Shown: positions 22,527 to 33,712 of the stretch, one piece after another | Numbering within the stretch: the stretch's first letter is position 1 | Layout of the letters: each line of letters starts with the position of its first letter | From: Cryptomeria japonica | Lineage: Eukaryota > Streptophyta > Pinopsida > Cupressales > Cupressaceae | Length of the DNA stretch: 64,000 nucleotides | Assembly: GCF_030272615.1 (NCBI RefSeq) | Contig: NC_081408.1 | Coordinates: 334,708,793-334,772,792 of the forward strand | Direction of reading: 5' to 3' | Made by a program: the position numbers and the translations under genes | Notes under the pieces: model-generated | Told to the model about the DNA's origin: nothing | Seen by the model: the letters and a program-made list of their open reading frames with translations, nothing else | The model's database searches: none

Positions 22527-23290
22527 AATGCCTTGCAAAGAAACTCTAAAATAAAGAATTTCAATCTCAATAGGCAAGACTGCTTCGCCTCCATACACCA
22601 AAGAAAAAGTTGTAGCCCTAGTATGTGTTATGATGCTCATTCTATAAGCCCATAATGCCTAATTGAGTTGTAGATGTCAATCCTTTCTAAATTTGTTGAC
22701 CATTCTTTGTACAATAGTTAGAAGATTTTTATTAGAGGCTTTAGCCTGTCCATTACCTTGAGGGTAGTATATAGGAGACCAATGCTGTTTAATTTTGAAC
22801 TTGTCACAGAGTTCATCTATATCCTCAATTTTTAACTGCCCGGCATTGTAAGTCACAATTGAAGAAGGGATTCCATACCTACAGATGATGTAGTTAAGAA
22901 TGAACATAGCCACTTGTTTGTTGGTTGCTTTGATTAGCAGAATTACTTCAACCCATTTAGTGAAGTACTCAGTGACAGTTATGATAAAATTGTGTCCATT
23001 AGATTATGCAGGATAGATTTGGCCAATGAGGTCAAATGCCCATTTTTGAAAAGGCCAGTGTGTGATAAAAGGTATTACCTCCCTTGTTAGCAAATTTTAT
23101 AGCATCTTTTTCCATATCTGGCCAGTAGTAGCCAACCCTTAGTTGTTTTCGAGCTAGAGTTAGACTGTTTCAGTGAGATCCACAAATGACTTCATAGACT
23201 TCAGATAATGCACGTTGAGATTATTCAAGTTCTAGACACCTAAGCAAAGTACTATCTAAACCTCACCTATACAAATTGTTAGTGATGATG
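22527..23290 (-). pseudogene. Integrase N-terminal and core part of E1
   Basis: The zinc-binding and linker part reads LLRCLELE, SQRALSEVYEVICGSH and GYYWPDMEKDAIKFAN (about 23260-23080). The core reads YGIPSSIVTYNAGQLK and YYPQGNGQAKASNKNLL (ORF 22677-22913). In relatives the second catalytic residue is Asp in (S/T)DNG and the third is Glu in GQAEASNK; here they are Tyr and Lys, so two of the DDE triad are lost. The 3' part is at 15420-15776 beyond insertion D. Several stops are also present. Confidence 0.78.
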
Positions 23291-23562
23291 ACATACCGTG
23301 AAGCATTTCGGATCAAGTTTCTTTTCTCATTACAAGTAAGGTTATCAGTGATAATTTGGTCATGTAAGTAGGAGTAAATATGATTATAGCAAGATGAGTC
23401 ATGCCCAATGATAAAATAGACCATCTGGGAACCAGAGGAATCATAAGTAGGAAAATGAAGCTCTTCCACCAAGAACTCATAGCGGAACCTTGTTTCTTGT
23501 AGTTGTGGTATAGATGCCAATTTAGGCATAGCATCTGTTGCTCTGTTTGTTGATCTAGGAAT

Positions 23563-23880
23563 CTACTGAAATGATGCAAAGACAAAGCATTTCTTAAAGT
23601 CATCAACCATTATTTTATAGGGCATCAACTTTTCATCCCGATTTTGATATATATCATTTATTTGGTTGATTATCAGTTGAGAGTCTCTATAGATGCATAT
23701 CTCAACAACTTTCCATTCAATAGCCAGCTTGGTTCCATTTACCAAGGCTTCATATTCTGCAATATTGTTTGTACAAGGAAAGAGGATCTTGTACACCTTT
23801 GGAATTGAGTATCTTTGAGGAGTGATAAAAAGGTTTCCAGCATCAGAACCTTGTTGAGTAAAAGATCCATCAAAGAACAT
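23563..23880 (-). pseudogene. Second (archaeal-type) RNase H of E1
   Basis: One open stretch of 105 residues: FFDGSFTQQGSDAG at the start (first catalytic Asp in the FDGS motif), then CTNNIAEYEALVNGTKLAIE (Glu) and YRDSQLIINQI (DS motif). This matches the extra RNase H of Tat-lineage elements, placed between the usual RNase H and integrase. The catalytic motifs look intact, although an ATG start here is only an artefact of a polyprotein interior. Confidence 0.75.
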
Positions 23881-25400
23881 TTTCTAGGATCGCTGAGTAA
23901 GATGCATTATGGATTCATCTAGAAATTCTATGTTCAAAGGTTGATAATCTTCAAGCGGAGCATCAGTAATTTGATCTACAATGACTTTCCATTTTATAAC
24001 TTTGTTTTCTACATACTCAATGTCAAATTTTGTGAGTATCAGAACCTATTTAGCCAATCTCCTTGTAAGTGTTGCTTTGCTCAGGAGATATTTCATAGGA
24101 TCAGTCTTAGCCACCAGTTTGATAAAATGTTCTAGAATGTAATGTCTTAATTTATGTGATGTGAATACCAATACCAAACAAGCTTTCTTAATGATAGTTT
24201 AGTTCATCTCATAGGACCCCAATGTCCTGCTAATATAGTATATAGCTTTTTCCTTTTTTTCTCATCATGTTGAGCCAAAAGTGCCCCAAGTGATGTGTTG
24301 GTAGCAAAACAATCAAAGGCTTTCCTTGAAACAATGGCATCAGGATAGTTGGATTAGTAAGATATTCGTTTATTTGCTTTAGGTATTATTCACAGTCTTC
24401 ATCCTATTTGTATGTAACTCCTTTCCGTAATGCTTTTGTGAATGGTTGAGACTTATCTACTAGCTAAAAAAAGAATCATCTTATTGATTGGAGATGCCCT
24501 TGTAGAGTTCTCATTTGACTGACATTATTTGGAGGTGGCATTTCCATTATAGCTTTAACTTTTTTCTAAATGCACTTCAATCTCTTTTGATGAAACAATG
24601 TATCCTAGGAGTTTGCTAGATGTAACTCTGAATGCACATTTCTTAATATTTATTCTGAGTTTAAACTTTTTTATTATGTCTAAGATCAAACCCAATTCTA
24701 AGAGGTGTCTCGCCCTTTTCATATATTTGAGTAAGGTATCATCGACATAGTATTCCATGTTTTTGTGCATCATGTCATGAAAAGTTGTATTCATAGCTCT
24801 TTGATAGGTAGCACCTGCATTCTTTAAGCCAAAGGAAATGAAATTCCAGCAGAAAGTTCCCCAAGAAAATGTGAACGCTTTTTTCTCTTGATCCTCGGGT
24901 GTAATTTTTTATCTAATTGTAGTCAAAAAGGCCATCCATTAGAGCATACATTCCATAACCAGAAGTCATGTCTACTATCATGTGTCAATGTTAGGCAATG
25001 GAAAATCATCTTTTGGACATGCCTTATTTAAGTCTCTAAAATCTGTGCAAACATAGATTAATTTATCAGGTTTGGAAACAAGTACAATGTTATATATCAA
25101 CATAATCAATTGCTTAGATAAAGCCTACTTTTAGTAATTTCTCCAGCTCAGCCTTAACAAGTAATGGAACATGAGGGTGTATCTTTTGAAGCTTTTTCTT
25201 GACAAGTCTGACTCTAGGAGAAATAGAAAAATGATGCATTATAAGGTTAGGATCTAGACCAGGCATATCAACATATGTCCATGCAAAGTTGATGTTTTTC
25301 TCTATGAAGAAATCAACACTCTTTGAATTCTTCTTCCGATAGGAATTGCGCCACATGAATTATATGTTGAGTTTATTTTGTTCCAATGTTCACTAGTTCT
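23881..25400 (-). pseudogene. Reverse transcriptase and first RNase H of E1
   Basis: Starts with PGLDPNLIMHHFSISPRVRL and LVKAELEKLLKVGFI (25114-25356), the usual opening of gypsy reverse transcriptase. The YVDD catalytic motif is in MEYYVDDTLLKY (about 24757), followed by FKLRINIKKCAF and KLLGYIVS. The connection and RNase H follow in broken frames at about 24290-23940: ALLAQHDEKK, ISRTLGSYE, KLRHYILEH, YLLSKATLTRRLAK. Several frameshifts and stops separate these parts. Acts in reverse transcription inside the particle; dead here. Confidence 0.75.
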
Positions 25401-26834
25401 GTAGGTTCAATAAGCACTGATGATCACTCTTGAAAGTGATCAGGCAGAATATCAAGTATCTCACCTTCAGGTGTCTCAGGAAGCTTTTAACCATCATATA
25501 CATCTTTTATTTTTACTCTTTTTTTGTTCTAATACCGCTATAGTGTGTCTTTCACCATCAGAACACTTATTTATCTTTTTTTGATATTTGAGACTAAGAT
25601 ACTTGATATTTGCTTCTGTCATGTTCACACTTTGTTCACTGGTGGAAGATTTCATGTGTTCAACTGCATTAAGATAACATGCTAAGGTATATTCGGCAAA
25701 AGTAGGGATATCTATGGGTTGATCTTGTAGAGTATGGTCAATAAGCTCAGGGTGTACCAAGGATAAAGATTCAACGGGTTCAAGGGAATTCATAGTATTG
25801 TCATCATAACCTCAAACCAACAAGTTGAGTTCTAGAAGACTACCTTGCATAAGCATATTGAGACCATGAAGAGTCATAACATGATTATCAAAGCCTATGT
25901 TAGTGTTTAGAGAATCTAACCCAACACCTTCTTCTACTTCAGACTAGACTACGTATTGTGCTTCAACAGCAGTAGCTTATTCAGACAAAGTTTCAATATT
26001 CATGACAAAGTAGTCATAGTTTGGTGTTGAATAGGTAATATCATAGATGGATAGTATTTTAGATGAATCAGAGTGAGACGGTGAAGCATCTGACTACTCT
26101 TCAAGTGGCTTAGTGAAAGCATGTATGGTATTAATATCAACATCTTTTATGCTGCAAGTTCCTTCTTGTTCTAGTTCAATGATCACCTATAGTTGAAATA
26201 CCTGCTCACATAGCCTTGATGACTCTATTAGTCTTTATCTTCCTTCCTATTCAGATTCCTCTAGAATGATTACCGATCCTACTTGTCTAGCCTCCAATTC
26301 TTCAGTTGTGTTCCCATATCTATTGTGTTCCCATATATGATTTGTTCCCATATCTGATTTGTTTTATCTTCCCATTCTTTCTCTTCTCTTAGCTATTTCT
26401 CATAAGCTTCTTATCTTTTTAGTCTAATTTACTCTAGTTCTCATTGTAGCTTTAAGTGTGCTATCTCCTGTGCCTCATCTATAGTATCATTAGATTCTTC
26501 ATGACTTTTTTTAGTAGATTCATCTGATAAACCTTCTAGACCCCATTCATACTCATTTGAGTATGTTTCTGAATCTTATTCTTGCATTCTTCTAGTATAT
26601 GTGATAGGAATGTTTAATGGTGAAAACATTTCTTTGATTATTTCCACCCGTTCTCTCATTTCTTTTGGAATTTCTACTTCATGTATTGTTCCTATTGATA
26701 CCTTTCGAACTTGTTGTTAAGTTGCTTCTTCTCTCTTGTTGCCAGTTCTTCTTGTTCTTTCTCATTTGTTGCTGGGTTTGACATGTGTTTACTTCCTGTG
26801 ATGCTTGATGTAGTGTCTTCTTCTTCCACTTAGG
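25401..26834 (-). pseudogene. Linker between G-patch and reverse transcriptase of E1
   Basis: A broken, Glu/Ser/Thr-rich stretch with one open part at 25494-25793 (SLVHPELIDHTLQDQPIDIP). No domain recognised. Tat-type polyproteins usually have a long, poorly conserved segment here. Long runs of TTCTTCT-like pyrimidine on the plus strand (26200-26830) correspond to acidic residues on the coding strand. Confidence 0.4.
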
Positions 26835-27181
26835 CTATTGATAAGAATTTTGTTTTTGATCTGATGATACATCTAGATGGTATCCAAGTCTAGTTTTTCC
26901 ATTTATAGACTTGGTTTGTAACTTGATAGGCTCAATAATTCCTTCTTGACGCTTTCCTAGAGGAGTTGTACCCAAATATCCCATGCGTTGAAATATCTTA
27001 TAGCCTTGACCATATTGTTCAGGGGAGATTTCATGGTGTTGCACTTCTCTAGATCTTCATTTTCTTCTCTGAAAAGCCATTTGAGAATAGTTTCCTCTTT
27101 TGTTTCATTGGAAAGAGAAGCTAAAGATTGCACAAAAATACCATCATAAATGACATTTGCAGTTGAAGTTTGTGGTTTCAT
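26835..27181 (-). pseudogene. G-patch domain of E1 polyprotein
   Basis: The minus-strand frame reads GYKIFQRMGYLGTTPLGKRQ then GIIEPIKLQ and RLGYH. This fits the G-patch pattern (aromatic, MG, spaced Gly, LGK, Gly-Ile, Pro-Ile). It lies between the protease and the reverse transcriptase. G-patches bind RNA or RNA helicases; in betaretroviruses a G-patch follows the protease in the same relative place. A frameshift joins it to the upstream open piece 26957-27181. Confidence 0.6.
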
Positions 27182-27429
27182 AGCCTTAGATGGCTTTCTA
27201 GGCTATCTTAGTGATGGGGGAAGAGACATCAGTGAAAGTACAGGTTCTATCATGTATCCGCCCATGTTGGTATCTATGATTTTTAGTTTCTTTTTTAAGT
27301 CTTTCAACATAGTTTTTGAACTCTCAGCCATATAGGTTGTTCTGTTGTGAGGAACAAGAGTATCAACACACTATTTGAATGCATTACAGGTGTAGCTTGT
27401 ATTAGAAGGAACACTAACTTCAACTCCAC

Positions 27430-28157
27430 TATAGGGAAATCTCAAGCACTAATGGTATGTAGATGGCATTACTTGCATTTCTTGAATCCTTGGTCTATCC
27501 AACAAGATGTTGTAGGATAGAGGAAGGTCAAGTACTTGACAAATAACACCTCTTTCCATAGGTCCCACCTTGATCGGTAATAGTACCAGACCTTTAGAAG
27601 TTCTCTCTTCTTCATCATAAGCCTTGGTTGTTATATTCTTTGTTGGATCAATAACATTGTCAGAAAATACCAATTGTATCAGCAAATTGTAAGTATAAAT
27701 GTTCAACCCAGTGCTTCCATCTATCAAAACATGTTTGACTAAGTGTTTATGGATCATGCCTTCAATATGTAATGGCTGATTATGCAGATAATTCAAGGAA
27801 TTATTGTCTTCTTTAGAGAAGGACAAGTAGTCAGGTGAGGTTAGGTGACCCATCATAGATTGAAATTGATCCAGATCTAAGTCTTGAGGGATGTTTGTAG
27901 CGAGCAAAGATTTGTCTAGAATCTCTATGAGTAGAAGAGATCTTAAGCAGTTCAAGAATATAGATTTGAGCAGTAGTTCTTTTTAGTTGTTCGACAATGA
28001 TATAACCAGAAGAAGATGATGAAGCCAATAGTTTATATTGAGGAGATTTAGAAATGATCATAGCTAGTTGTTTGTTTGAATATGTCAGGTAGTTTTGATG
28101 AGGTCTGATCAAGAGATGAGGAACCAACTCCTTTGAGAGTAACTTTTCTTTTAGCAC
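27430..28157 (-). pseudogene. Retropepsin-like protease of E1
   Basis: The active-site region reads HVLIDGSTGLNIYTYNLLIQ, with the Asp-Gly-Ser/Thr variant known from Tat- and Athila-type proteases. It is followed by GLVLLPIKVGPMERGVICQV, and by LPLSYNILLDRPRIQEMQ, where relatives have a Gly-Arg-Pro-Trp turn. The last residues before the stop at 27449 (MPSTYH) begin a motif that continues in the A protease (HKCLKFP). Cleaves gag and pol; several frameshifts upstream show decay. Confidence 0.7.
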
Positions 28158-28865
28158 AAGCCACGATATTGATAGTTCTCTATTTATTTTTCTCTTCTTT
28201 GACTATGATTATGTTGCAATGTTCAGATTAAGAAGGCTCAAGCATGTTGATCATATTATTATTGTTGGTAGAGGAGTAATTGATTTTGGCACCTCCCTTG
28301 GATTTAGAGGAATCTCTCTACTCATAAGTAGGCAAGGGATCTTTGAAAGCTTTATGATCAAAATTGGTTGAATGATTCCCACTAGCAATTTTGTCGGTAT
28401 TGATAAGGTCTTGAATCTTGTGTTTGAGTTTCATGAAATTATTTGTTGTATGACTCTTGTTTCGATGATATTCATAGTAATCATTTTCCCTCCACCATTT
28501 GGGTCAAACTTCAGGATCATATGGTATGGAGTTGTCAGGAAAGGTGATCAAATCATTTCCCAAAAGACTCTTAAGAGTTGATTCATAGGATTCTTTCAGA
28601 GCAATGAAATCACATTCAGGCTTTGAAACCCAAGGCTTATCTTTAAACCATTATTTTGATTTCTTAGGAGTGTTTTCTATGGCACTTTCAACTACTTTGA
28701 GGGCCTGTATGCCACTACTTAGATTAAATACTATTGGCTTTGATTTTTGTTTAACAATATCAACCAATCCATCTTTAACAACATTTATTTTATTATCTTT
28801 ACCATATTTTTAGTATTTATTTTTCTCTTTACAAATAGAACCCTGTTGTCTTTCCTTATAAAGTG
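28158..28865 (-). pseudogene. Gag C-terminal part of E1
   Basis: Minus-strand frame with SLYKERQQGS next to the C insertion, KPECDFIALKESYESTL, then YYEYHRNKSHTTNN and FMKLKHKIQDLI (about 28500-28410). The last two correspond to the zinc-knuckle-like CxFHxxxGHxTxxC of this gag group, which is kept in A (FCQFHRQPGHDTEKC); here two cysteines are lost. It continues 33713-34790 across insertion C. Confidence 0.65.
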
Positions 28866-28870
28866 ATATC

Positions 28871-29916
28871 TCTTTGTATTTTGGATATGTTGATATGGTT
28901 TTGTCATTGATGTCAACACTTATCAATATTGGTCAACCTATCAGCACTTGGAGATTTGGTTATGTTCACCGGCAAGCAAGTGACTTATGCACAGTCACCG
29001 GTATTTAGTTCACCAGCACTTGGAATCACTTGGAGAATACTTGGTTATGTCGAAGACATCGTCTGGACACTTTGTCTTGGTGATTTTTTCATTGGTATAT
29101 TCGAGTTTGCATATTTGCTATTACCAGTAAATAGGTGCATGATATACACCGACAAGCATATTTATTCTAGATTAGCACGGCACGTCATGGAGATGATTTG
29201 TTATTATTGTAAATGTATTGAGCTGACATCATGCATTAGATATTGTTTCAATTGTAATTGATTTTATTGTAATATCTTTTAGTGAGCCAACCTACTCAAT
29301 CAGTCTTAGGTTATGGTATAAATGTAAGATCTCATTTGTGAGATTAATATATGCAAGGAAAGAGATTATAATAAGGTATATGCAAATATAAGCGAGCTAT
29401 ACATGCAAACATCATTCAAGATTGAAGGAAGATTTGAAGAATGCATATCAAAGCCAAACTGGTACTGAATCTAGCATATGGAGATGCTATATTGAGTAGT
29501 ACATTATCATTGGATTTAATCATCCAATTGTAGTCAGGGTGACTCCCAATTGTGATTGAGCAGTGAGCTCTAGGCGCTTGGCCTTTCTGCATGTGCGGAC
29601 CCCTTATTGTACACACATATTATCTATAGTAGTATCATCTGATTGTGGGTAAGGTTTCCCACTATGGTTTTTCCCCTTACAATGTTTCCACGTACAAATA
29701 TTGGTGTTATGTGTTGTGGATGTTATTGTCTTTCTGTTTCATGCATTAATCTTTACCGATACTGCAATTAACTGATAAACTGTCAACCGGCATAAAATTT
29801 GGTTTACTGGTATTGTGCATTAAATTTTTGGTTTAGTTAATTTTGGTTTGAAGTTACTGGACAACTGATTCAGCCCCCCCCCCCCGCCCCCTCTCAATTA
29901 TCTCCGGGACCTAACA
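28871..29916 (+). repeat. 5' LTR of C
   Basis: 1046 bp; the start is degraded to TCTTTGTATTTTGG (TGTTGGTATTTTGG in the 3' copy) and the end is GGGACCTAACA. It carries TGAGCAGTGAGCTCTAGG (about 29558) and a C-tract (from 29874) expanded to 12 C plus G plus 6 C where other copies have about seven. Confidence 0.88.
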
Positions 29917-29973
29917 ATTGATATCAGAGCCTAGTCCTCTTTTTACAGAAGTTTAACAGCTTGAGGAGATCCA

Positions 29974-30845
29974 ATGTCTTCAAACTATTTCAGGAAGGAC
30001 AGTCCTGAACTTGATGGAACTAACTATGGCATATGGAAGATCAAGATGGAGACACATCTGAATTGCATTGGAAAGGACATCTAGGAAGTTACAAAGAATG
30101 GTTACACTACTCCACTAAAAGTCACCCTAATCCAGCAAATTTGAGTAAAGATGAGGAAAATGATTGCAAAGAAAGAGAAGCACTTTTGAGCATATTGTCA
30201 GATCAGAAAATCATCAGATTATCAGATAGGTCTACTGCTAAAGCTATTTGGGACAATTTGGAAACATTGAATGAAGGAGATTCCATAGTCAAAATTACAA
30301 AACTTGAATGCTTCTGGGTTAGGTATGAAAATCTGAAAATGGAAGAAGATGAAAGGATTTTTGGTTTCATGGAAAGAGTAAATGAAATTGTTTTGGGTAT
30401 TAAATGTTGTGGAGGAACCTTAGGTGAAGATGAAATTGTTTCAAAAGTTTTAAGAGGATTTCCACCAGCATATAAAATGAAAGTAAATGCTATAAATGAG
30501 TTAAGAACAATGCCTAATACATCAGTAACTAGAGACACTCTGATTGGAAAACTTTCAGCTTTTGAACTTGAGGAATTTGGTCTTGTTGCTACTATAAAGA
30601 TAGATTTAGCTTTCAAGGACTCAACATCATCTACATCATCATTTGACAAATCTGATTGGAAAGCCTTTTATGTGAGAGAACTTGAAGAAAGCAGGAGAGA
30701 AAATGAAGAACTTGAAGAACTTGAAGCACTATTTGCAAGGAAAATGCCTAAAGGGCCAATTAGAAGTAAGTATGAAGGTAAAGCACCCTTTAAATGTTTT
30801 AACTGCAATAAGATTGGTCATATGGTATCTAGGTGTCCTGATTAG
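29974..30845 (+). pseudogene. Copia gag of C
   Basis: Starts MSSNYFRKDSPELDGTNYG. The capsid-like part includes WDNLETLNEGDS, FWVRYENLKMEEDERIFGF and VLRGFPPAYK; the nucleocapsid knuckle CFNCNKIGHMVSRC is intact at about 30796-30837. There is one frameshift near 30100-30120, after a TAG at 30079. The stop at 30843 ends this frame and the reading continues one frame over into the protease. Forms the particle and binds RNA. Confidence 0.82.
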
Positions 30846-31173
30846 ACATGCAAGGTTGAAAGAGGAAGCTAAAAGAACATACAAGCCTAACCCTGAATAT
30901 CAGAGATACAAATTTAAGAAGAATAGAGACAAATCTTGTTATCTTGTTGATGAAGAAGTCACTGATGATTCTAATGAGGATCCGACAGACAATGGATGGG
31001 TTTTTGTTGCTATAACAGAAGATCAAACGGCACCTACTGTTCAACCGGTAGAGAAGGCCCTGGCAGCTAGAATTGAAGATAAGGATGAATGGATCATTGA
31101 TTCAGGATGTTCACATCATATGACTGGTGATAAAAGTAAATTATTAACCTATTAGGAATACAATGGAGGTCTA
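30841..31173 (+). pseudogene. Copia protease of C
   Basis: Lys-rich linker, acidic EEVTDDSNEDPTDNGW, then the active site WIIDSGCSHHMTGDKSK with catalytic Asp intact (about 31090-31140). A TAG at 31153 follows. The homologous stretch in G has the catalytic Asp changed to Tyr. The protease is followed directly by the deletion that removed integrase. Confidence 0.75.
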
Positions 31174-32283
31174 GTGATATTTGGAGATGACAAAGATATG
31201 GTTTGGAGGTTAAGGAAAGCTTTGTATGGGTTGAAGCAAGCTCCAAGAGCTTGGTATGCTAGATTGGATAAGTATCTTTTGAAGATTGGTTTTTCTAAAG
31301 GTAATGCTAACAACAACTTATACTACAAAGTGACTAATGATGACATCTTGGTTATAGAGGTTTTTGTTGATGATATAATCTTTGGAGGAGAAGATGGATT
31401 ATGTAAAGACTTTTCTAATGAAATGCAGCAAGAATTTGAAATGTCTATGATTGGAGAGATAAAATTATTTTTAGGATTGCAGATTTCACAGACTGATAAA
31501 GGTATATTCTTGAGTCAATCTAAGTACTTGAAGGAGTTACTAAAGAAATTTGGAATGGAGAACTCTACACTAGTAAGAACACTTATGACTACAACTGATA
31601 AATTATCACTAAGGGATGAATCAACACCTGTTAATCTGACTAGGTACAAGTCTATGATAGGAGGTTTACTATATTTGACACAAACAAGACCTAATATTAT
31701 GAATGTAGTATGTATTGTTTCAAGATTTCAAAGTAATCCTAAAGAAAATCATGAATCAGTAGTAAAAAGAATTTTCCAGTACTTACAAGGCACTACAAAT
31801 CTTGGCTTATGGTATCCTAGAGATGAAAACTTTGAATTATGTGCATACACATATGCAAATTAGGTAGGAGATGTAGATGATAGAAAAAGAACCACCGGTG
31901 GAGCACTTTTTCTTGGCAGTAGATTAATTTCTTGGTTGAGTAAGAAATAAAGTTGCACATCTTTATCAACAGTAGAATTAGAATATGTTGCAGCAGCAAC
32001 TAATTGCACACAAGTATTATGGCTTAAGCAAATGTTGAAGGACATCAAGGTAAAATGCAAGGAACCTATAACTATTTACTGTGATAATTCAACAACAATT
32101 GATATATCTAAGAACTCGGTACTTCACTCAAAAACTAAACATGTTGAAGCAAAAGAAATAAAATTGGTTTATGTGAATACTAAAGAGCAGATTGTAGATA
32201 TTTTTACTAAGCCTTTGCCAGAAGAAACTTTTGAATATCTCAAAAATCAGATTGGGCTTATACCCCCACGGGTAGAGACTTAG
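31174..32283 (+). pseudogene. Reverse transcriptase (3' half) and RNase H of C
   Basis: Begins within the reverse transcriptase at RKALYGLKQAPRAWYARLDK and has the catalytic FVDDIIFGGE, then GEIKLFLGLQISQ, FQSNPKENHESVVKRIFQYL. After a TAG at 31861 the RNase H follows: DVDDRKRTTGGALFLG, EYVAAATNCTQVLWLKQML, YCDNSTTIDISKNSVLHSKT, and the terminal FTKPLPEETFEYL. A second TAG lies at 31948. The N-terminal half, with the first catalytic Asp (DVKSAFLNG in G), is missing. Confidence 0.8.
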
Positions 32284-32652
32284 ATAGTTGATGTTTGTCA
32301 TCAACCGAGAGAATTAACAGAGAAATCTTTTATTCAGGCTTTGATGAGGAGAGCTACTTCTCAGGGGGAGTAGTTGGTATTTTATAATGAGTTGGTATTT
32401 TGTATTTGAATCTCGTATTTGTATTGCTTTGGCATTTGATGTCAAAAGGGGAGAGATTGATATTGAAAAACATAGGGAAAACACATATTATTCCTAGGGG
32501 GAGAGATTGTTACTTTGGGGAGAGATACTATGTATTTTGATTTTTGGTTATGATCTCTTTGGGAAATTGTTGGTTTTTGGTTTTGGCATTTCTGTTTTGG
32601 CACTTTCATGGTTATTCCATCTTGTGTTTCCCTCAATGCCAAAGGGGGAGAT

Positions 32653-33707
32653 TGTTGGTATTTTGGATATGTTGATATGGTTTTCTCATTGATGTCAACA
32701 CTTATCAATACTGGTCAACCTATCAGCACCTAGAGATTTGGTTATGTTCACCAGCAAGCAAGTGACTTATGCACAGTCACCGGTATTTGGTCCACCAGTA
32801 GGATATATTATTCAGCGACACTTGGAATCACTTGGAGAATACTTGGTTATGTCGAAGACATTGTTTGGACACTTTGTCTTGGTGATTTGTTCATTGGTAT
32901 ATTCAATTTTGCATATTTGTTGTTACCGGCAAATAAGTCCAGGATATACATCAGCAGGCATATCTATTCCAGACCAGCATGGGGCATCATGGAGATGATT
33001 TGTTATTATTGTTAATGTATTGAGCCGACATCATGCATCAGATATTATTCCATTTGTAATTGATTTTATTGTAATATCTTTTAGTGAGTTGACCTACTCA
33101 ATTGGTCTTAGGTTATGGTATAAATGTAAGATCTCATTTGTGAGATTAATATATGCAAGGAAAGAGATTATAATAAGGTATATGCAAATATAAGTGAGCT
33201 ATACATGAAGACATCATTCAAGATTGAAGGAAGATTTGAAGAAGGAATATCATAGCTAAACCGGTACTGAATCCAGCATATAGAGATGCTATTTTGAGCA
33301 GTACATTATCATTTGATTTAATCATCCAATTGTAGTCAGTGTGACTCCCAATTGTGATTGAGCAGTGAGCTCTAGACGCATGGCCTTTCTGCATGTATAG
33401 CTCCTTTATTGTACACACATACTATCTGTAGTAGTATCATCTGATTGTGGGTAAGGTTTCCCACCATGGTTTTTCCCCTTACAGTGTTTCCACATACAAT
33501 ATATTGGTGTTATGTGTTGTGGATGTTATTGTCTTTCTGTTTCATGCATTAATCTTTACCAATACTACAATTAACTGATAAAGTGTCTACCGGCATAAAA
33601 TTTGGTTTACTGGTATTGTGCATGAAAGTTTTGGTTAAGTTAATTTTGGTTTGAAGTTACTGGACAACTGATTCACCCCCCTTCTCAATTGTCTCTGGGA
33701 CCTAACA
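32653..33707 (+). repeat. 3' LTR of C
   Basis: 1055 bp from TGTTGGTATTTTGGATATG to GGGACCTAACA, after the polypurine tract AAAGGGGGAGA (32641-32651). Nearly collinear with the 5' LTR; it has an extra GGATATATTATTCAGCGACA-like segment near 32800 that the 5' LTR lacks but C' (63615 on) partly keeps. Confidence 0.9.
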
Positions 33708-33712
33708 ATATC

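Larger units (their letters stand above)
28871..33707 (+). mobile_element. Element C, Ty1/copia retrotransposon with internal deletion
   Basis: LTRs at 28871-29916 and 32653-33707, primer site TGATATCAGAGC (29919-29930, one change from the iMet site), gag, protease, the second half of reverse transcriptase, RNase H and polypurine tract. It is flanked by the perfect duplication ATATC (28866-28870 and 33708-33712) in the E1 gag, whose frame is restored by its removal. Integrase and the first half of reverse transcriptase are missing at about 31190. Several stops show it is inactive. The order protease-integrase-reverse transcriptase expected for copia is kept for what remains. Confidence 0.9.
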
